DNA of 64,000 bases from Bacteroides sp. (lineage in GTDB: Bacteria > Bacteroidota > Bacteroidia > Bacteroidales > Bacteroidaceae). Within the stretch, counting starts at the first letter, position 1. Each line of letters starts with the position of its first letter. Location: contig JAMPDJ010000016.1 of assembly GCA_023665805.1 (NCBI GenBank), positions 1 through 64,000 on the forward strand, read 5' to 3'. Of the stretch, positions 27,941 through 38,300 are shown piece by piece. A program made the position numbers and the translations under genes. The notes under the pieces were generated by a model that was not told the origin of the DNA, did not search any database, and saw only the letters and a program-made list of their open reading frames with translations.

Positions 27941-28015
27941 GGTGACTAGTGGGACTCGAACCCACGACATTCAGAACCACAATCTGACGCTCTAACCAAC
28001 TGAACTATAGTCACC
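27941..28015 (-). tRNA. tRNA-His (GTG)
   Basis: A cloverleaf can be drawn: acceptor stem GTGACTA/TAGTCAC with the additional 5' G(-1) typical of tRNA-His opposite C73, D-loop AGTTGGTTAG, anticodon loop TTGTGGT (anticodon GTG), and T-arm GGGTTCGAACCC-like. CCA is not encoded. Confidence 0.95.
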
Positions 28016-28074
28016 ATCTGAACTATGTTGCCATCAAGAGAACTTGTTTATCAGTTACTCTCTCAAAGCGAGTG

Positions 28075-28082
28075 CAAAGGTA
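28075..28082 (-). promoter_or_regulatory. -7 box of tRNA-His
   Basis: TACCTTTG on the minus strand, followed by CACTCGC, the same extension as at the initiator tRNA promoter (33077-33084). Confidence 0.7.
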
Positions 28083-28235
28083 AGGCTTTTTATTGATACA
28101 ACCAAGTTTCAAGGTGTTTTTTTTCACAAAAAGTGATTTCACCAAAGACAGGCCTGCACAAATCTGCCAAAATGCATCCCCAAGGACACATCCGGGCATG
28201 CCACAAAAGACATATCTTTTTTATCCTAATCCAAC

Positions 28236-29219
28236 TTATTCCATCATATAAGTTATAGCATCGTCTACGGCTCTGCCAAACGCCGCATCCTGTCCCGGGA
28301 CGGTGACAAACAGATGAACCGCCCCCTCGTATTCTATTCTCTTGGCCTTGTCGCCCATCCTATCCGCCAATTCCTTGCCTTGGTCGCGCAAGATGTCCCT
28401 TTCGGCTGCGATAATCAGTGTCCTTGGAAGGGCTTTCAACTCATCATCATCGCACAAACCCACGCTGATGGACGTCGAATAAGCATCGGCTTCAAGCGTA
28501 TATGCAAGGTTGAATGCTTCCATTATTTCGGCATCCAGCCCATAACCTTGACCATACAACATCCACGACTCGGAACCATCGGCAAAAGCCTTGGTCACGG
28601 GATAGAACAACAGCAACGATTCGATTTTACCCCGGCACTGCCTGGACAAAGCCGTGGCCAGCGCAAGGTTGCCTCCCGAACTGTCACCGCCTATGGCAAT
28701 TCGCTTGACATCAATCTGCAAATCGTCAGAATGCCCGATGATATATCCAACTGCTCCTACACAATCATCCAGTCCGGCAGGATAGGGATGCTCCGGAGCC
28801 AGACGATAGTCAATGGCAACAACCCTCATCTTTCCTGATGCAGCTATGGCATTGCAAAACCTGCCGCAACTGTTGATACTGCCGAAAGTCCATCCTCCGC
28901 CATGCAGATACAACAGTACAGGAAGCCGCTTGCCACTACCATCCTTTGGCTCATATATGCGCATTGTTTCAGTAAGCATCCTTGTCGCAACATTATCAGC
29001 ATACTTTGGCTGCGTATTGCGCGAGTTGCGCACAGCCAGCAAGTCATTGGCATCACCCGATACCGCCTTCAGAATGGCCACGGTCTGCCGGTGTTGCAGG
29101 TCCGACGGCATGCTTTTCAGAAATGCGTCCGCCTCGGCTTTCATGGATTGTGCATTCATACGCACGGAATGCGTAAGCAACACGAATAACACCATGGTCA
29201 AAACACGATTTGAAATCAT
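28236..29219 (-). CDS. Secreted HSL-family (family IV) esterase/lipase
   Basis: An alpha/beta hydrolase with the HSL oxyanion motif YLHGGGWTFGS, nucleophile motif GGDSSGGNLAL, and C-terminal acid/His region (AAERDILRDQG, GAVHLF). Known relatives hydrolyse short-chain acyl or acetyl esters. The start is taken as the ATG at 29219, which begins a signal peptide (VLTMVLFVLLTHSVRMNAQS); the open frame running to 29459 reads into MITE copy B and is not coding. 327 residues. Single gene next to tRNA-His. Substrate unknown; deacetylation of glycans is possible. Confidence 0.88.
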   Translation of the reverse strand: MISNRVLTMVLFVLLTHSVRMNAQSMKAEADAFLKSMPSDLQHRQTVAILKAVSGDANDLLAVRNSRNTQPKYADNVATRMLTETMRIYEPKDGSGKRLPVLLYLHGGGWTFGSINSCGRFCNAIAASGKMRVVAIDYRLAPEHPYPAGLDDCVGAVGYIIGHSDDLQIDVKRIAIGGDSSGGNLALATALSRQCRGKIESLLLFYPVTKAFADGSESWMLYGQGYGLDAEIMEAFNLAYTLEADAYSTSISVGLCDDDELKALPRTLIIAAERDILRDQGKELADRMGDKAKRIEYEGAVHLFVTVPGQDAAFGRAVDDAITYMME

Positions 29220-29346
29220 ATTACGTTGGTATGCAAATTCATTCACTGCACCGTTTATATCCCGCGAATTACATAAACGGCTATCCATGGCACAAAAATA
29301 TGAATAAAATACCGAACATGGAAATACAACAGTGCCAATTTGACCA

Positions 29347-29551
29347 TTTAACCCGAATCGGTCATTAGATTTCCAATCCGTTTTGCCTTTATGTTCGTGC
29401 ATATTGCAACCGTTTGGTCGAAGGCATAGCGAGCTATGGCAAGACCAAACGGGAAGCAAGACGGCGAAGAGAAGGGCAAAAATGGAGGAAAAGGCAATGT
29501 AAACCAGATGATTTATACAAATTGACGTTCTAATGACCGATTTGGGTTTAA
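29347..29551 (+). repeat. MITE-like element, clean copy B
   Basis: Inverted relative to copy A (18385-18588) and nearly identical along about 205 bp, with the same terminal repeats AACCCGAATCGGTCATTAGA and GACCGATTTGGGTTT. It lies upstream of the esterase gene and supplies the false N-terminal extension of that frame. A class I palindrome array follows about 62 bp to the right. Confidence 0.85.
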
Positions 29552-29612
29552 AACACCGAAACAGCCGGAAAAATGTTTACATTAGCATGTGCCATTACCG
29601 AGGCCAGCTTTT

Positions 29613-29719
29613 GCCCATACTATTGTCGTATGTCAGACTATAGTATTGTCGTATGCCAGACTATAGTATTGTCGGTGGCACGACCATACTATTCCCGAAG
29701 CCGCGTCCACAGCATGGTC
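29613..29719. repeat. Class I palindrome array: five sites at exact 23-bp period
   Basis: Cores at 29617 (ATACTAT), 29640 and 29663 (ATAGTAT), 29686 (ATACTAT) and 29709 (degenerate, ACAGCAT) are exactly 23 bp apart. The two middle sites read GACTATAGTATTGTC. Located between MITE copy B and the folD 3' end. Confidence 0.85.
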
Positions 29720-29904
29720 GTGACACATACAAAACCGAGACGAAAACACAACTACACGAGGATGATTTCCAAAGTTACATTTGGGCACGTCGGGGTGTCC
29801 GGAAACAATGCAAAAAAATCCCGACTGCATCAGATGGGGAAGCAGTCGGGGCATATTCATAGTACAAACATGAGGCACTACCTTGCACAGGAAGCGAGGA
29901 AAAA

Positions 29905-30777
29905 TCATGCACGTTGCTTGTAGGCCTGCAATGTATTAAGCATAAGCATGCATATTGTCATGGGACCAACACCTCCCGGAACAGGTGTGATTGCCGAACA
30001 AACGGTAGAGACGGCATCAAAGTCCACATCGCCCTGGAGACGAAAGCCCTTAGGACGCGTGGAATCCTGCACACGAGTCGTACCTACGTCTATCACCACT
30101 GCACCAGGCTTGACCATATCGGCTGTGACGAAAGCCGGACGACCTATTGCTGCAATGAGTATGTCGGCCCGGCGGCATTCCTCGGCAAAATTATCGGAAT
30201 GGGAATGCAGGACTGTGACGGTGGAATCGCCATACTGCTTCTGCATCATAAGAGAAGCCATAGGCTTGCCCACGATATTCGAGCGTCCAAGGACGACGAC
30301 CTTCTTGCCACGCGTCTCTATACCGTAGCGTCTCAACAATGTGAGTATGCCCAACGGCGTTGCCGACACAAAGGCAGGCAGACCTATGGACATGCGTCCC
30401 ACGTTGACGGGATGAAAGCCGTCGACATCCTTTTCCGGCAGTATGGCCTCGGTAATCTTCTGTTCATCGATGTGGGGAGGCAACGGCAACTGCACGATGA
30501 AACCGTCTATGGTGTCATCGGAATTAAGACCGGCCACCACATCCAGAAGCTCCGCCTCGGTGATGGTGTCCTCAAACCTCAACAAAGTACTGCGGAAGCC
30601 ACAAGCCTCACAGGCTAGGACCTTGTTCCTGACATAAGTCTCGCTACCACCGTCATGTCCCACCAGCACTGCGGCCAAATGGGGAACGCGCCTGCCAGCA
30701 GCCAAGATACCTTCTACTTCACTCTTGATTTCTGCCTTGATTTGCGCGGCAGTCGCCTTTCCGTCTATTATCTGCAT
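29905..30777 (-). CDS. folD: Bifunctional methylene-THF dehydrogenase/cyclohydrolase FolD
   Basis: 290 residues with [15 protein letters not shown] (catalytic lysine), IVQLPLP, the NADP-binding [18 protein letters not shown] and [12 protein letters not shown]. Interconverts 5,10-methylene-, methenyl- and 10-formyl-tetrahydrofolate. Lies 72 bp after ffh on the same strand. Confidence 0.96.
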   Translation of the reverse strand: MQIIDGKATAAQIKAEIKSEVEGILAAGRRVPHLAAVLVGHDGGSETYVRNKVLACEACGFRSTLLRFEDTITEAELLDVVAGLNSDDTIDGFIVQLPLPPHIDEQKITEAILPEKDVDGFHPVNVGRMSIGLPAFVSATPLGILTLLRRYGIETRGKKVVVLGRSNIVGKPMASLMMQKQYGDSTVTVLHSHSDNFAEECRRADILIAAIGRPAFVTADMVKPGAVVIDVGTTRVQDSTRPKGFRLQGDVDFDAVSTVCSAITPVPGGVGPMTICMLMLNTLQAYKQRA

Positions 30778-30849
30778 AATGCATTATTATGGTATTAGTG
30801 TGATTTTGGCTAAAGCGTCTTGTTCTCCGGACCTTGACACCAACAGGAT

Positions 30850-32193
30850 TTATTTCCTGCCACCCTTCATCATGCCGGCCAACTGAGCCATCTTGGACTT
30901 GTCGGTCATCATCTTCATCATCTTGCGGGTCTGGTCGAACTGCTTGATGAGACGGTTGACCTGCTGGATGTCCACACCCGCGCCCTTGCATATACGCTGA
31001 CGGCGGGAAGTGTTGAGGCATTCTGGATGCTCACGTTCGTACGGAGTCATGCTCTGGATGATGGCTTCAATACTCTTGAAGGCGTTGTCGTCTATTTCCA
31101 CATCCTTCAAGGCCTTGCCCACACCGGGAATCATGCTGGCCAGGTCCTTGAGGTTGCCCATCTTCTTGATTTGCTGTATCTGGTTGTAGAAGTCGGAAAA
31201 GTCGAATTTGTTCTTACGTATCTTGGCCTCCAGCTTCCTTGCCTCGTCCTCGTTGAACTGTTCCTGGGCCCGCTCCACAAGTGATACGATGTCGCCCATG
31301 CCAAGGATGCGGTCGGCCATACGTGACGGATGGAAAGGATCTATGGCGTCCATCTTCTCGCCTGTACCCACAAACTTGATGGGTTTATTCACCACGGTAC
31401 GTATGGATAGTGCGGCACCACCGCGGGTGTCACCGTCCAACTTGGTGAGGATGACGCCCGTGTAGTCAAGACGTTCATTGAACTCCTTGGCAGTGTTCAC
31501 GGCATCCTGACCCGTCATGGCATCTACGACAAATAAAATTTCATGAGGATTGATGGCATTCTTGATGTCGGAAATCTGCTGCATCAACTCTTCATCTATG
31601 GCAAGACGTCCGGCAGTATCCACGATGACCACATCGTTGGACTTGGACTTGGCCTCGCGTATGGCATTCAGCGCCACCTGCACGGGATCGGTGGCACCTT
31701 CCTCTATATATACAGGCACGCCCACCTGTTCACCCAGCACCCGCAACTGCTCCATGGCCGCAGGACGAAATGTGTCACAGGCTGCCAGCAGGGGACGCTT
31801 CTGCTTCTTCTCCTTGAGCATCTTGGCCAACTTGCCGCTCATGGTGGTCTTGCCCGAACCGTTCAAGCCGGCCATTAGGATTATGGTAGGTTCGCCTATG
31901 CGACCCGGCAAATTGAGTTCGGCAGTGTCTCCTCCCATCAGAAGGGCCAATTCATCGTGCACGATCTTGACCATCAACTGCTGTGGCTTGACGGCAGTGA
32001 GGACATTTTGTCCCAGCGCCTTCTGCTTGACGGTGTCTGTAAAACTCTTGGCTACCTTGTAGTTGACATCGGCATCCAGCAGGGCACGACGCACGTCCTT
32101 AAGGGTTTCGGCCACGTTAATCTCGGTGATTTTACCCTCACCCTTCAGTATTTTCCATGAGCGTTCGAGGCGCTCCGATAGGCTTTCAAACAT
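30850..32193 (-). CDS. ffh: Signal recognition particle GTPase Ffh
   Basis: NG domain with GLNGSGKTTMSGKLA, DTAGRL, TKLDGDTRGGAAL and GTGEKMD, then a methionine-rich M domain (KMMKMMTDKSKMAQLAGMMKG tail). 447 residues. Binds signal peptides at the ribosome with 4.5S RNA. Upstream (60 bp) is a small alpha/beta hydrolase; downstream is folD. Confidence 0.96.
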   Translation of the reverse strand: MFESLSERLERSWKILKGEGKITEINVAETLKDVRRALLDADVNYKVAKSFTDTVKQKALGQNVLTAVKPQQLMVKIVHDELALLMGGDTAELNLPGRIGEPTIILMAGLNGSGKTTMSGKLAKMLKEKKQKRPLLAACDTFRPAAMEQLRVLGEQVGVPVYIEEGATDPVQVALNAIREAKSKSNDVVIVDTAGRLAIDEELMQQISDIKNAINPHEILFVVDAMTGQDAVNTAKEFNERLDYTGVILTKLDGDTRGGAALSIRTVVNKPIKFVGTGEKMDAIDPFHPSRMADRILGMGDIVSLVERAQEQFNEDEARKLEAKIRKNKFDFSDFYNQIQQIKKMGNLKDLASMIPGVGKALKDVEIDDNAFKSIEAIIQSMTPYEREHPECLNTSRRQRICKGAGVDIQQVNRLIKQFDQTRKMMKMMTDKSKMAQLAGMMKGGRK

Positions 32194-32253
32194 AGTTTGT
32201 TATTATTTTTTATAGATTTATGTCTCTGTCAATGTCCATTCGTGCATATCCGC

Positions 32254-32853
32254 TTATGAACGCAGGCCAAGAAGCGTCTCCATCAACGGGATGACCACAT
32301 GATCAAGTACTACTCCGTTTAGATAGTGCTCTCCCTCGAACAAGGACATCTGTGCCTGGCCATAATGTTTTCTGAAGTCGGGCTGGCAGTTCACATGCTT
32401 GTCCTTTGTACCGAAGAGCCCCCATACCAATTGCTTTTCCTCTGAAGTTATGTCGCGGAAACTTTGCCTTTCCACCTCTTTGAACTCAGCCACCATCTGC
32501 TTGTCCACTTTGAAATCCTTGGCACCGTCGGCACGAACATTCCGGAACTCTTGGCGTCCCATTCCACGGAATGTGAGCAAACGTGCCATGCAGAAAGAGG
32601 GATTCACCAAGATACGCTTGATACCGTGCAACTGTTCGGCATACATGGCTCCCATGGACGTGGCTATTATGAGATCAGGATGATTGGATGCCACAAACTC
32701 CCGTAAAAAAAGTATGGCTCGGAGAGGTTCTACCGGAATGTCCGGCGAAAGGACCTGCACGCCCATAGGATAAAAATGGTTTCTCAACTGGATGGCGCTG
32801 CCATTGCTGCCAGAAGAAGCAAACCCATGTATGTATAAAACAGTACTTTTCAT
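32254..32853 (-). CDS. YqiA-like alpha/beta hydrolase
   Basis: Starts at the ATG at 32853 (MKSTVLYIHGFASSGSNG); the frame continuing upstream runs through the initiator tRNA gene and is false. Seen: LYIHGFASSG, nucleophile region IIATSMGAMYAEQL, and a C-terminal GEHYL histidine. About 199 residues. Resembles the YqiA/UPF0227 small esterases; substrate unknown. Probably co-transcribed with ffh. Confidence 0.8.
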   Translation of the reverse strand: MKSTVLYIHGFASSGSNGSAIQLRNHFYPMGVQVLSPDIPVEPLRAILFLREFVASNHPDLIIATSMGAMYAEQLHGIKRILVNPSFCMARLLTFRGMGRQEFRNVRADGAKDFKVDKQMVAEFKEVERQSFRDITSEEKQLVWGLFGTKDKHVNCQPDFRKHYGQAQMSLFEGEHYLNGVVLDHVVIPLMETLLGLRS

Positions 32854-32883
32854 TGCGTGTCTGTGCTTAATACGCGCTTGGAA

Positions 32884-32929
32884 CGAAAAGAACCCCTTAG
32901 CAAAGAACGAATCTTTAACTAAGGGGTTC
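32884..32929 (-). terminator. Terminator of the initiator tRNA
   Basis: On the minus strand, a stem AACCCCTTAG/CTAAGGGGTT enclosing a smaller AAAG/CTTT stem, then CTTTTC. Confidence 0.75.
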
Positions 32930-32942
32930 CACCACCACTTCG

Positions 32943-33015
32943 TTGCGGGGGTCCGACTCGAACGGGCGACCTCCAGGTTATGAGCCTGGCGAGCTACCAA
33001 CTGCTCCACCCCGCG
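32943..33015 (-). tRNA. Initiator tRNA-fMet (CAT)
   Basis: A cloverleaf with anticodon loop CTCATAA. The first base C1 faces A72 (acceptor CGCGGGG against CCCCGCA), an unpaired end characteristic of initiators. The anticodon stem reads CCAGG/CCTGG, so the usual three G-C pairs next to the loop are only two, with A29-U41. The T-stem has one C-A mismatch (50-64). CCA is not encoded. Confidence 0.9.
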
Positions 33016-33076
33016 ATATTGTATCATTGCCTCCGGTTTACCGCGCTGTCATAACGTTGTTCCCCGTTTGCGAGTG

Positions 33077-33084
33077 CAAAGGTA
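33077..33084 (-). promoter_or_regulatory. -7 box of tRNA-fMet
   Basis: TACCTTTG followed by CACTCGC on the minus strand; the same 15-base block precedes tRNA-His. Confidence 0.7.
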
Positions 33085-33157
33085 GGTCTTTTTTATTGTA
33101 CCGCCAAACGTTTCGACAAAAAAATGTCAAATTATTGTCCATGTGAGGGAATTGTCA

Positions 33158-33165
33158 TACCTTTG
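33158..33165 (+). promoter_or_regulatory. -7 box for the TetR-fabG operon
   Basis: TACCTTTG, 38 bp before the TetR start. Confidence 0.65.
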
Positions 33166-33203
33166 TCGTGTTTTACACCTTATTACATATTTATACATAA
33201 ACC

Positions 33204-33797
33204 ATGGCGGTAGAGAAGACAAGGAACAAGCTGATAGAGGTTGCAAGGATGTTGTTTGCCAAGAAGGGCATAGACGAGACCACTATGAACGACATTGCGT
33301 TGGCCTCCGGAAAGGGACGTCGCACCTTGTATACCTACTTCAAGAGCAAGGAAGACATATACGATGCCGTGGTACAGGACGAGCTGGAACTGATGGCAGC
33401 CAAGATGGCCGATGTCGCCCAACAGGAAATGGACCCCGAGGACAAATTGGTGGCACTCATTTACGCTCACTTGGCCGCAGTCAAAGAGGTGGTGCAACGC
33501 AACGGCAACATACGTGCGGAATTTTTCCGCGACATCTGGCGTGTAAGCCTCATCAGACAACGGTTTGACAGAAACGAGAAAATCCTCCTCACCACGGTGC
33601 TGTCCGAGGGTATGGAAAAGGGACAATTCGAGATAGACGACCTTTCACTCATGGTTGATATAATACGGTACTCCGTACGAGGTCTGGAAGTGCCTTTTGT
33701 ATACGGCCGCATAGCCGGCGACATGCCCAAGGGAATGGTACGGGGGGTTGTGCATAAGATAATACATCGCTCTCTGAGCAAAAAATATAACAAATAA
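33204..33797 (+). CDS. TetR family transcriptional regulator
   Basis: N-terminal TetR helix-turn-helix: LIEVARMLFAKKGIDETTMNDIA then GRRTLYTYFKSKEDI. The C-terminal ligand-binding helices are unlike any subclass I can name. 197 residues. fabG starts 21 bp downstream, an arrangement I recall from other Bacteroidales, suggesting control of fatty-acid synthesis; inferred. Confidence 0.9.
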   Translation: MAVEKTRNKLIEVARMLFAKKGIDETTMNDIALASGKGRRTLYTYFKSKEDIYDAVVQDELELMAAKMADVAQQEMDPEDKLVALIYAHLAAVKEVVQRNGNIRAEFFRDIWRVSLIRQRFDRNEKILLTTVLSEGMEKGQFEIDDLSLMVDIIRYSVRGLEVPFVYGRIAGDMPKGMVRGVVHKIIHRSLSKKYNK

Positions 33798-33818
33798 CAA
33801 ACATAACGAATTTAGACA

Positions 33819-34577
33819 ATGAAACTACTTGAAGGAAAGACCGCACTCATCACAGGCGCGGCACGAGGCATAGGCAAGACCATCGCCATCAAGTTTGCCC
33901 AGGAGGGTGCAAACATCGCATTCACTGATTTGGTTCTGAATGACGAAATGGCAGCAGGACTGGAGGCCACCCGTCAGGAAATCGAAGCCATCGGAGTCAA
34001 GTGCCTGGCATACGCAGGAGACGCATCCAACTTTGCCGAGACCGAGGAAACGGTAAAGAAGATAAAGGAGGACTTCGGAAGCATAGACATCCTCGTGAAC
34101 AACGCAGGCATCACCAAGGATGGCCTGATGCTGCGCATGAGCGAGGCACAATGGGATGCCGTTATAAACGTGAACTTGAAGTCAGCATTCAACTTCATTC
34201 ATGCCTGCGTGCCCATCATGATGCGTCAGCGCAACGGCTCCATCATCAATATGGCCAGCGTAGTAGGCGTGCACGGCAATGCCGGACAAGCCAATTATGC
34301 AGCCTCCAAGGCTGGCATGATAGCATTGGCCAAGAGCGTGGCACAGGAAATGGGATCCAAGGGTATACGAGCCAACGCCATCGCCCCCGGCTTCATAGAG
34401 ACAGCCATGACTGCGTCACTGCCCGCTGATGTGCTGGAGGAATGGAAGAAGAAGATTCCTATGCGCCGCGGCGGCAAGACCGAGGACATTGCAAACACCG
34501 CCCTTTACCTGGCCAGCGACCTCTCCAGCTATGTAACCGGCCAGGTCATACAGGTAGATGGCGGCATGAACATGTAA
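33819..34577 (+). CDS. fabG: 3-oxoacyl-[ACP] reductase FabG
   Basis: SDR fold: TGAARGIGKTIA (NADPH binding), NNAGITKDGLMLRM, catalytic Ser-Tyr-Lys in NMASVVG and YAASKAG, then APGFIETAMT and the C-terminal VTGQVIQVDGGMNM. 252 residues. Reduces 3-ketoacyl-ACP in type II fatty acid elongation. Between the TetR gene and a pseudouridine synthase gene (9 bp). Confidence 0.95.
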   Translation: MKLLEGKTALITGAARGIGKTIAIKFAQEGANIAFTDLVLNDEMAAGLEATRQEIEAIGVKCLAYAGDASNFAETEETVKKIKEDFGSIDILVNNAGITKDGLMLRMSEAQWDAVINVNLKSAFNFIHACVPIMMRQRNGSIINMASVVGVHGNAGQANYAASKAGMIALAKSVAQEMGSKGIRANAIAPGFIETAMTASLPADVLEEWKKKIPMRRGGKTEDIANTALYLASDLSSYVTGQVIQVDGGMNM

Positions 34578-34586
34578 ACTGTACAG

Positions 34587-35291
34587 ATGACCGTTCTATA
34601 CGAAGACAACCATCTGGTAATAGTAAACAAGGAGGCAGGGGAGATCGTGCAGGGAGACAAAACCGGCGATACTCCCCTTTCCGAGATTGTTAAGGCATGG
34701 CTTAAAGAACAACACCACAAGCCTGGGAACGTTTTTCTTGGAGTTGTACACAGATTAGACCGCCCCGTCTCTGGCATAGTGCTGTTTGCCAAGACAAGCA
34801 AGGCATTGCCACGTCTCAACAACATGTTTGCCACACACGATAAGGTTATAAAGACATACTGGGCAATAGTACAGAACCGTCCTTCCGCCCCCCATGCAAC
34901 ACTCACCCATTGGCTCACCAGGCACGAGAAAACCAATACGGCGCGCGCCTACGACCATGAGGTACCTGGGGCGAAGAGAGCCATTCTGGACTATCGGCTG
35001 ATTGCCTCCGGAGACAGGTATCACCTGCTGGAAATCCGTCTCCACACAGGGAGGCATCACCAAATACGTTGCCAGCTGGCCAAGATAGGATGCCCCATAA
35101 AAGGGGACCTTAAATACGGTGCTCCAAGAAGCAACCAGGACGGAAGCATTTCCCTGCATGCACGCAGTCTCACATTGGAGCACCCAGTCAGTCATAAGGA
35201 GATATCTGTGACGGCACCTGTTCCCGATGACAGGTTATGGCAAGCCTTGAGCCATAACACAGAAACGGGAGAGCCACACAAGTACCGATGA
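34587..35291 (+). CDS. RluA-family pseudouridine synthase
   Basis: 234 residues with VLYEDNHLVIVNKEAG, the catalytic motif VVHRLDRPVSGIVLFAKT (Asp in HRLDRP), and LLEIRLHTGRHHQIRCQLA. The S4 domain is absent. Modifies rRNA or tRNA uridines; the target is unknown. Nine bp after fabG. Confidence 0.9.
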   Translation: MTVLYEDNHLVIVNKEAGEIVQGDKTGDTPLSEIVKAWLKEQHHKPGNVFLGVVHRLDRPVSGIVLFAKTSKALPRLNNMFATHDKVIKTYWAIVQNRPSAPHATLTHWLTRHEKTNTARAYDHEVPGAKRAILDYRLIASGDRYHLLEIRLHTGRHHQIRCQLAKIGCPIKGDLKYGAPRSNQDGSISLHARSLTLEHPVSHKEISVTAPVPDDRLWQALSHNTETGEPHKYR

Positions 35292-35380
35292 GACTGTCAG
35301 GCAGATTTTATGTCTGATATAAATGTTTTCACCATACGGCAGTGGTCCCGGCATGACCACAAACTTGTAATAGAAGCATT

Positions 35381-38300
35381 GTGACAACGACACCGAAAAG
35401 ACGCGTTTTGAACATAGCACGCAAGGTATTGAAATGGGCAGGCATCACCATGATATGGATATTGCTTCTGCCTGTTTTGCTCATGTCCATATTGTATATT
35501 CCACCAGTCCAAAACTGGGCTGCCCAAAAAGCTATGGGATATGCATCCGAAGCCACAGGCATGGACATCAGTCTTGACAGGGTGAAACTGACTTTCCTGT
35601 TAGACTTGGAACTGGAAAACCTTACAGCTATTCAGGAACAAGATACATTGCTGCATACGGATGAGGTGGTGGTAGATTTGGATTTCAGACAGATATTCGA
35701 CAACAAGATAGGAGTGGAGTCCATAACCATACGCAATGGCATTTTCAATTCCATGGACATGATTCCACAGGTCTGTATCAACGGACATATGGGGTTGTTG
35801 CGACTGAACCGCGAGGACACCGACTTGAAAGCCGGCATAGCACGACTTAGCGGAGCCTTGATAGACAACTGCGATGTGGACATCAGCCTGCGCGACACCA
35901 CCATAGTGGACACCACAGAAAGCGCACCTGTACCATGGAGCATACTTGTGGAAAAGATTGACATAAAAAACTGCCGCATACGTTTTGGGACTGCCGGGGA
36001 CACACTGTCCGTGAGCACAGGTATCCGCGAGGCAAATTTGAAGAACGGAGACATCAATCTGCGTAATGGGGTATATCAAGTCAGGAACCTTGGACTGACA
36101 GTGGACTCTCTGCTGTTATGCATGAAAGACTCCACAGGAACCACAACCGACATACCTTTGCCAACGACAAGCCTATCTATGGATTCCTTCATGATGGATA
36201 CGGCTGGCATAAATCTGAAACATTTTGAACTCTATACAGGAGAGACCGACAGCATCCGTAGCCTTATACGTGGTGCCATCGGCATGGACTTCATCGCTTT
36301 CACGCCGGGCAGCGGAGGAATTTTCAATGCAGATGCGGAATTTTCGCTGGCACACTCCGACATCCTAAGCATAGCCCACGATTTCATTCCCAAGGACTTG
36401 GCAAAAGCCTGCCCTGCCCTGCCATTGGAAGCACGGATTACGGCCAGTGGCAACATTGATTCTTTGCTACTATCAAATCTATACATAGGCATGCCAACTG
36501 CATTGACCGTCAATGCAAAAGGACACCTTGCAAACATCATGGACATGGACATACGCAGGGGAGACCTCACCCTGAATGCAAAGACCATGAACCTTGATTT
36601 CCTACTCAGGTACCTCAAGCTTTCCGACATAAGGCTACCAGGCATGGAATTGTCGGCGGATGCGCATTTCAAAGGCAATACCTATCAAGCCAAGGCCAAC
36701 CTGCAACGTGGCAATGGCAACGTGCAATTGGAGGCCAAGGCCGATCTAAATCACATACAATATGGTGCCAACATTGAGGTCAGAGACTTGAACATAGCCG
36801 ACTTCATGCCTCGGGACAGCATAGGCCGTCTATCACTCACGGCGGAACTGCGTGGACATGGTACGGACATCTATTCACGTGCCACAGGTTTGAGGGGAAG
36901 GATATCGCTGGACAAACTGGAGTACAAACAATGGGTGGTGGACAACATCGACCTTGGCATACTACTGAAACAATGCAGGGCTTCCATAGACATATTGTGC
37001 GATAACGAACTTCTGGAGGCCAATGCCTGTGCAGGAGTGGACATAAGCAGGAAGAACTCCACAGCAGACTTCTCCCTGTCCATGAACAAAATCAACTTCC
37101 ATGCCTTGGGAATAACGCGTGACACACTCACGGCATCCATGACATTGGTTATGAACGGCAATACCGACTTGAAACAGAACCATAACATACAAGGCAACAT
37201 ACACAGCATGGAATTAGCCACAAGCGATTCGACATACTACCCTTTGGACTTGAAACTGGACGCGAGGATGAACGACACATGCATGCATGCCGTAGCAAGT
37301 TCGGGGGATTTGGAACTGAGTTTTAATGCCAATGAAGGTCTGGACAGCATGATGTACAAGATAGGCAAGCTGACCAATGAAATGCAAACGCAAATTGCCC
37401 GTAGCCGCATAGCTCCTGACACGCTCAGAGGAATGTTGCCACACATGGAAATGCATCTGGCATGCAACAAAAACAATCCCCTCTCAAATATCCTGCGCAC
37501 CATGGCGGGTACCACCTTCAACGAATTGTCCTTTGACTTGAGAACTACCCCGCAGGAGGGAGTAAACGGACGCGGACATCTCGACAAATTGAATACGTCC
37601 GCAGTAATCATCGACAGTATCTCATGGTATATACGCCAAAAACATGATGACATTAACATGCTGGCACGCGTCAAGAATGGTCCGCGCAACAAGATGGTGA
37701 ACTTCGAGTCCACCTTTACTGCCTCCGTCTCCCCCGGTCTCCTGAAAAGCCATCTGCTGTTCCTTGATGCCAAAGGCAGGAAAGGCATAGACCTGGGCAT
37801 AATGGCCAATGCAACGGACAGTTGCACATGGGTCCACATGTTCCCGCACAATCCGATATTGGCCTACCGTACATTCACCGTAAACGACAGCAACTACATT
37901 GCCATAGATGAATCCAGACGCATAAAAGCCGACATGCATCTCATAGCCGACGATGGCACTTCGTTGAACCTATACAGTACTCCAAACGAAAGTGCCGACC
38001 AGGACGTTACACTTTCCATCGGGAAATTCAATTTGGGAGAACTCTCGGCAGTATTGCCGTTCATGCCAATGGTCACTGGCATGCTGAACGGTGACATACA
38101 TGCCCTGCAAGAGAACGATCAATACACCTTCTCCTTGGACATGGATGTCAAACAGATGGGATTCGAGGACAGTCCTTTGGGCGACATCGGCATGAACATG
38201 ATTTATTTCCCAAATGCCGACGGCTCTCACCTGATAGACGGCATATTGTCCCAAAACGAACGTGAAATAGTTCAACTGTCAGGCAAATACGTAGCTTCGG

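Noticed and set aside
29220..29459. An 80-residue N-terminal extension of the esterase.
   Set aside because: It is encoded by MITE copy B and lies upstream of a normal signal peptide.
32854..33027. Longer start for the YqiA-like hydrolase.
   Set aside because: The extension is translation of the initiator tRNA gene and its terminator.
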